From Dehalococcoidia bacterium (lineage in GTDB: Bacteria; Chloroflexota; Dehalococcoidia; Dehalococcoidales; DAOWJC01): a stretch of DNA of 7,725 nucleotides. Below are positions 4,694 through 7,725 of the stretch, piece by piece. The stretch spans positions 1 through 7,725 of the forward strand of contig DAOWJC010000074.1 of the NCBI GenBank assembly GCA_030640595.1, read 5' to 3'. Position numbers and translations under genes: made by a program. Positions within the stretch are counted from its first letter, which is position 1. Each line of letters starts with the position of its first letter. The notes under the pieces were generated by a model. That model did no database searches and was not told where the DNA came from. It worked only from the letters and a program-made list of their open reading frames with translations.

Positions 4694-6382
4694 TTAAACA
4701 TGCTGGGAAGAATGGAATTCTGGTTCCATTACGTGCAAGGCTGAAGCTGCTTTCAGCAGGCTCTTAGTGTAGGCTTGCTTCGGCGCCGTCACAACTTCAC
4801 TTGCGGCACCTTCTTCGATTATCTTGCCGTCTAGCATTACGGCTATTCTGTCACTGACCTTTCTGGCGGCGGCGATATCGTGGGTAATGAAGAGCATACT
4901 CAACCCTCGCTGTTCTTGTAGATTGAGTAATAGCTTTAAAATTTTAGCCTGCACACTTGCGTCCAGGAAGGTAGTGGGCTCGTCAGCAATAAGCAGCTCT
5001 GGGTCTAACACCATTGCCCGAGCTATGGCCGCTCGTTGTATTTCGCCACTGCTCAATTGGTGAGGATATTTGTTCAGAAAGTCGCTGGTTTGGGGTAACT
5101 CCGCCTCTCCCAAAACCCGCATTGCTTTATGCTCCCGCTCTTCCTTCGTTCCTATACCCTGAACGTCGAGTGGTTCCATCACTGCTTCCAGTACCGACAG
5201 GCGGTGGCTCAGTGATTCTCCGGGATTCTGGAATATCATTTGTACCTTTTTATAGAAATCCTTTCCCCGGATATTAACCTTGACATCCTCAAGGTATACT
5301 GCGCCCTGGGTAGTCTGGTAGATACCCATAATTGTCTTCGCCAGGGTTGTCTTTCCTGAGCCACTTTGGCCCACCAGGGCCAGTGTCTCTCCCGCCTCAA
5401 TATACAGGTTTACCGAATCGACAACCTTGCGTGAGCCAAAAGATTTAGTTAAGTCATTAGTTGATAAAAGAGTTATAATACCGCCCCGGTGACAGGCGAT
5501 GCAGCGCCCTTGGCCCGACAGGAGTTGCGGTGTTTCTCTTCCACAAACGTCTATTACCTGGGTACAGCGTGGATGAAACGGGCAGCCACTGACCGGGCGG
5601 CTCATCCTACCCTTAATGCCCTGAAGGTCCTTTACCGTGGTCATATTAGGGTAGGCTCGAATTAAAGCCCTGGTATACGGGTGCCTCGGCCGGGAGAGCA
5701 CGTCTTGACATCGGCCCATCTCCATAATTTTGCCACCATAAAGCACAGCTATCCTGTCAGCCAGCTTGCTGGCAGTGTCCAAGTCGTGCGTGAATACCAG
5801 ACTGGTACGGTCTTTACCTGTTTTCTTGAGCAGTTCTCTAACCTCAGCTCTGGTGGCGGCATCAAGAGAAGACAGCGGTTCATCCAATATCAGTAGCTCA
5901 GGGTCGTTGGCTAATGCCATAGCGATGAGAGCCCTTTGCTGCTCGCCACTACTAAGCTGGTGAGGGTAGGCAGAGAAACGATTTTGAGGAAGGCCAAAAT
6001 AATTCAGTAACTCTGTAGCCCTATCTTGAGCTTCCTCCCTGCTTTTTAGCCCATGCTCTATTATAGGCTCCATAACCTGATTCAGGACGGTATAGACGGG
6101 GTTCAGCACATTGTTCACATTCTGGAATACCATGGCGATTTGTTTCCACCTTATCCGCTGCATCTCCCGGTCAGGCAGCTCTAGGAGGTCTTTTCCATTA
6201 AAGCGGATAGTGCCCTGAACAGTGCCCTCCACCAGGCGCATGATGCTCAAGCCCAGAGTAGTCTTACCCGTGCCTGACTCACCAACAATAGCCAAGGTTT
6301 CCCCTGCCTCTACCTCAAGGTCTATCCGGTTGAGGATGATGTCCTGACCGTAACTGACTCTTAAGTCCTTAATCTCAAGCAA
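4694..6382 (-). CDS. Fused double ATPase of a peptide/nickel-type (Opp/Dpp) ABC importer
   Basis: This 562-residue protein joins the two ATPases that are often separate (OppD/DppD and OppF/DppF) and would power import through the two permeases encoded upstream. Domain 1 has Walker A GESGTGKT (34-41), Q-loop Q87, signature LSSGEQQ (143-149), Walker B LLILDE (163-168) and H199. Domain 2 has GQSGSGKT (338-345), Q385, LSSGEIQ (443-449), LLIADE (463-468) and H501, so both sites look catalytically complete. Between them is the Opp/Dpp-type extension (RPRHPYTRAL at 231-240) with five cysteines, C267, C273, C280, C294 and C297. Domain 2 ends with only a short tail without cysteines. The start is a TTG at 6382 with GAGAGG 8 bases upstream, overlapping the preceding permease gene by 8 bases. 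Fusions of this type are known (E. coli GsiA, YejF). The substrate cannot be told from sequence. Confidence 0.93.
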   Translation of the reverse strand: MLEIKDLRVSYGQDIILNRIDLEVEAGETLAIVGESGTGKTTLGLSIMRLVEGTVQGTIRFNGKDLLELPDREMQRIRWKQIAMVFQNVNNVLNPVYTVLNQVMEPIIEHGLKSREEAQDRATELLNYFGLPQNRFSAYPHQLSSGEQQRALIAMALANDPELLILDEPLSSLDAATRAEVRELLKKTGKDRTSLVFTHDLDTASKLADRIAVLYGGKIMEMGRCQDVLSRPRHPYTRALIRAYPNMTTVKDLQGIKGRMSRPVSGCPFHPRCTQVIDVCGRETPQLLSGQGRCIACHRGGIITLLSTNDLTKSFGSRKVVDSVNLYIEAGETLALVGQSGSGKTTLAKTIMGIYQTTQGAVYLEDVKVNIRGKDFYKKVQMIFQNPGESLSHRLSVLEAVMEPLDVQGIGTKEEREHKAMRVLGEAELPQTSDFLNKYPHQLSSGEIQRAAIARAMVLDPELLIADEPTTFLDASVQAKILKLLLNLQEQRGLSMLFITHDIAAARKVSDRIAVMLDGKIIEEGAASEVVTAPKQAYTKSLLKAASALHVMEPEFHSSQHV

Positions 6383-7220
6383 TTTCGGTACCTCTCAATC
6401 TAGGCTCAATGACTGGTTCGGCGGCGTGCCCGATAAAGGTCAAACCAACTATGGTCAGCGATAAAGCTATCCCGGTAGGAACCAACCACCACTGCCAGAC
6501 GTTTAGGTAGCTGAAGCTCAGGGCATCACGCATCATCATGCCCCAGCTGACCACGGTCGGGTCAGTTATCCCCAGGAAAGCCAGTCCTGCCTCCATGAAG
6601 ACGGCTCTACGTACACTGTAGATGAAATCGACCAGCAGGATAGGTCCGAGGTCAGGCACTATATGGCGCCAGGCAATGTAAAAATGATGAGCCCCAAAGG
6701 ATCTAGCTGCGGAGACATGCCCCCTCTCTTTTAAGGAAAGGGCTTGTGCCCGCATAATTCTGGCACCACCCTGCCAGCTCAGTAGTGATAAGAGAAGTAT
6801 AAGAGTTAGAATACTCGGCCTAATGTAAGCTGCGACCAGGATAATAATAATCACCATGGGAATTATGATGAAGGCGTCGACTATTCTCATCACTACCTTT
6901 TCATAAAGCCCACCGATTAGGGCCGCCGATACCCCGAATATAGTACCCAGTAATGTGGATAGAATGCCCACGCCGAATCCAACCAGTAGTGAGGTTCTGG
7001 CACCAAAGACTAGACGGCTCCAGATATCCTGACCCACATGATTCATACCCAGCCAGTGGCTTAAGGAAGGAGGTAGTAGAGACCAAGCTGATTGCTGGTA
7101 GGGGTCATAGTGGGCCAGCACCGGTGCCAAGAGAGCCACCACTATCATTACCAGCAGAATGGTGAGCCCGGTCTTGCCGGGGCCGCTCTCTTTTATTTCC
7201 TTTTTTAAGTCAATATGCAT
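6375..7220 (-). CDS. Opp/Dpp-type ABC transporter permease (DppC-like)
   Basis: A 281-residue inner-membrane permease subunit that would pair with the DppB-like protein to form the import channel. The N-terminus has the OppC/DppC pattern: a cytoplasmic stretch, a first membrane helix (about 18-36), then HWLGMNHVGQDIWSRLVFGARTSL (55-78), equivalent to the common LGTDxxGRDxxSR block. Further hydrophobic helices lie at about 79-102, 113-133, 135-149, 190-204 and 246-264. The cytoplasmic EAA-type coupling loop that docks onto the ATPase is at about 170-194 (SAARSFGAHHFYIAWRHIVPDLGPI). The ATG at 7220 overlaps the end of the DppB-like gene by 11 bases, with GAGGGTGAG just upstream acting as ribosome-binding site, and the 3' end overlaps the ATPase gene by 8 bases. 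These overlaps indicate one co-translated operon. Confidence 0.94.
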   Translation of the reverse strand: MHIDLKKEIKESGPGKTGLTILLVMIVVALLAPVLAHYDPYQQSAWSLLPPSLSHWLGMNHVGQDIWSRLVFGARTSLLVGFGVGILSTLLGTIFGVSAALIGGLYEKVVMRIVDAFIIIPMVIIIILVAAYIRPSILTLILLLSLLSWQGGARIMRAQALSLKERGHVSAARSFGAHHFYIAWRHIVPDLGPILLVDFIYSVRRAVFMEAGLAFLGITDPTVVSWGMMMRDALSFSYLNVWQWWLVPTGIALSLTIVGLTFIGHAAEPVIEPRLRGTEIA

Positions 7221-7725
7221 AGCTCACCCTCGGGTCAAGCTTCGGATAGGAAAGGTCAACCAGAAAGTTGGCTACCAACACGAAAATAGCCACCATCAAA
7301 AAGACCCCTTGAATGATAGGGTAGTCGCGGGCTAGCAGGGCTTCGTAGGTGAGATAACCTATCCCAGGGTAGGCAAAGACTAGCTCGACAAAGAGAGCTC
7401 CGGTAACCATTCTACCTATCCATATACCAGTTCTGGTGACCACGGGCAGCATGGAATTTCTGCCAGCGTGCCGGTATTTGAGTATTCTCTCTGATAAGCC
7501 CTTGGCCTTGGCAGTAAGCATATAAGGCTCTTTGAGTACCGTAATCATGGTATTTCGGGTAAGGAGATAGCCACTGGCTAAATGGGCCAGAGTCAGGGCG
7601 GTCACGGGCAGGAACAGATGCCTCAGCACATCCAGCACCAGGGCTATGCCTGATAGGCCTGAATAGGGAGTTAACGCCCCTGCCAGGGGGAAAATTCCTA
7701 GCGTCACGCCAAAAAGGATAAGGAG
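7210..7725 (-). CDS. Opp/Dpp-type ABC transporter permease (DppB-like), C-terminal part
   Basis: The last 171 residues of the first permease subunit; the frame is open through the right window edge. A GTG at 7707 could be read as a start, but six more codons (LLILFG) continue the conserved membrane segment to the edge, and full-length family members are about 300 residues or more, so the gene is cut, not short. Visible DppB features, numbered from the edge, are TLGIFPLAG (8-16), DVLRHLFLPVTALTLAHLASGYLLTRNTM (32-60), the EAA coupling loop TAKAKGLSERILKYRHAGRNSMLPVV (71-96), ELVFAYPGIGYL (114-125), ARDYPIIQGVFLM (132-144) and the ending DLSYPKLDPRVSY (157-169). It is the upstream-most visible gene of the importer operon. 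Its promoter and any substrate-binding protein gene lie outside. Confidence 0.94.
   Translation of the reverse strand, partial: LLILFGVTLGIFPLAGALTPYSGLSGIALVLDVLRHLFLPVTALTLAHLASGYLLTRNTMITVLKEPYMLTAKAKGLSERILKYRHAGRNSMLPVVTRTGIWIGRMVTGALFVELVFAYPGIGYLTYEALLARDYPIIQGVFLMVAIFVLVANFLVDLSYPKLDPRVSYAY

Noticed and set aside
4687..4702. Near-palindrome CATG-GGTTTAAA-CATG at the end of the ATPase gene
   Set aside because: It overlaps the stop codon, has only short A+T-rich arms and no T-run, so neither a terminator nor a protein-binding site can be supported.
4627..4740. Possible gene remnant spanning the end of the ABC operon on the plus strand
   Set aside because: An open stretch of about 37 codons runs from a stop near 4624, but the translation matched no family I recognise and the length is within chance.
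4824..5963. Plus-strand open frames opposite the fused ATPase
   Set aside because: They are antisense shadows of two intact ABC domains; none resembles a known family.
6901..7165. Short frames overlapping the DppC-like permease on both strands
   Set aside because: They overlap the conserved permease reading frame and have no independent support.
7690..7707. GTG at 7707 as the start of the DppB-like permease
   Set aside because: The frame continues upstream to the window edge within conserved membrane sequence, and the protein would lack its N-terminal half; it is a truncated view of a longer gene.

Overview
The window looks like an ordinary bacterial chromosome segment carrying housekeeping genes, a small regulator and a transporter operon. 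The HrcA/CIRCE type of heat-shock control, the gene order hrcA-grpE-dnaK, the DnaK N-terminus (LGTTLSEVAVMEGGEP) and the DnaN ending MPMFVQW together suggest a member of the Chloroflexota, perhaps Dehalococcoidia. This assignment rests on remembered family resemblance, not on a search, and is only moderately secure. No tRNA, rRNA, CRISPR array, insertion sequence or prophage structural gene was seen.

Region 1 (1-2280, minus strand) is the class I heat-shock operon, read right to left: hrcA (repressor), grpE (nucleotide exchange factor) and dnaK (Hsp70 chaperone). DnaK is cut by the left edge after 208 residues. A sigma-70-like promoter (2290-2319) and a CIRCE operator (2254-2280) precede hrcA. 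The operator carries a matched base change in both arms relative to the usual CIRCE. It also overlaps the longest possible hrcA reading frame, which argues that the true start is the ATG at 2243.

Region 2 (2281-3549) is a 135-base divergent control region followed by dnaN on the plus strand, which encodes the DNA polymerase III sliding clamp. dnaN is not accompanied here by dnaA, recF or gyrB. A TATTGAT inverted repeat lies over its predicted -10 box and start of transcription.

Region 3 (3550-4693) holds a single plus-strand gene for a Cro/C1-type helix-turn-helix protein with a LexA/CI-like C-terminal fold. The residue expected to be the catalytic serine is proline, so it is probably a non-cleaving repressor. 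It is flanked by two A+T-rich intergenic stretches of 236 and 260 bases. The first has several GGTTAACT-like words, and the second has a hairpin that may end transcription.

Region 4 (4694-7725, minus strand) is a peptide/nickel-type (Opp/Dpp) ABC importer operon. It contains a permease of the DppB type (cut by the right edge), a DppC-type permease, and one fused protein carrying both ATPase domains. The three genes overlap by 8-11 bases, a sign of translational coupling. The substrate-binding protein is not in the window and may lie beyond the right edge.

I found no clear evidence of a novel multi-gene system. The points most worth a second look are the variant CIRCE, the catalytically degenerate S24-type regulator and the cysteine-rich linker of the fused ATPase.
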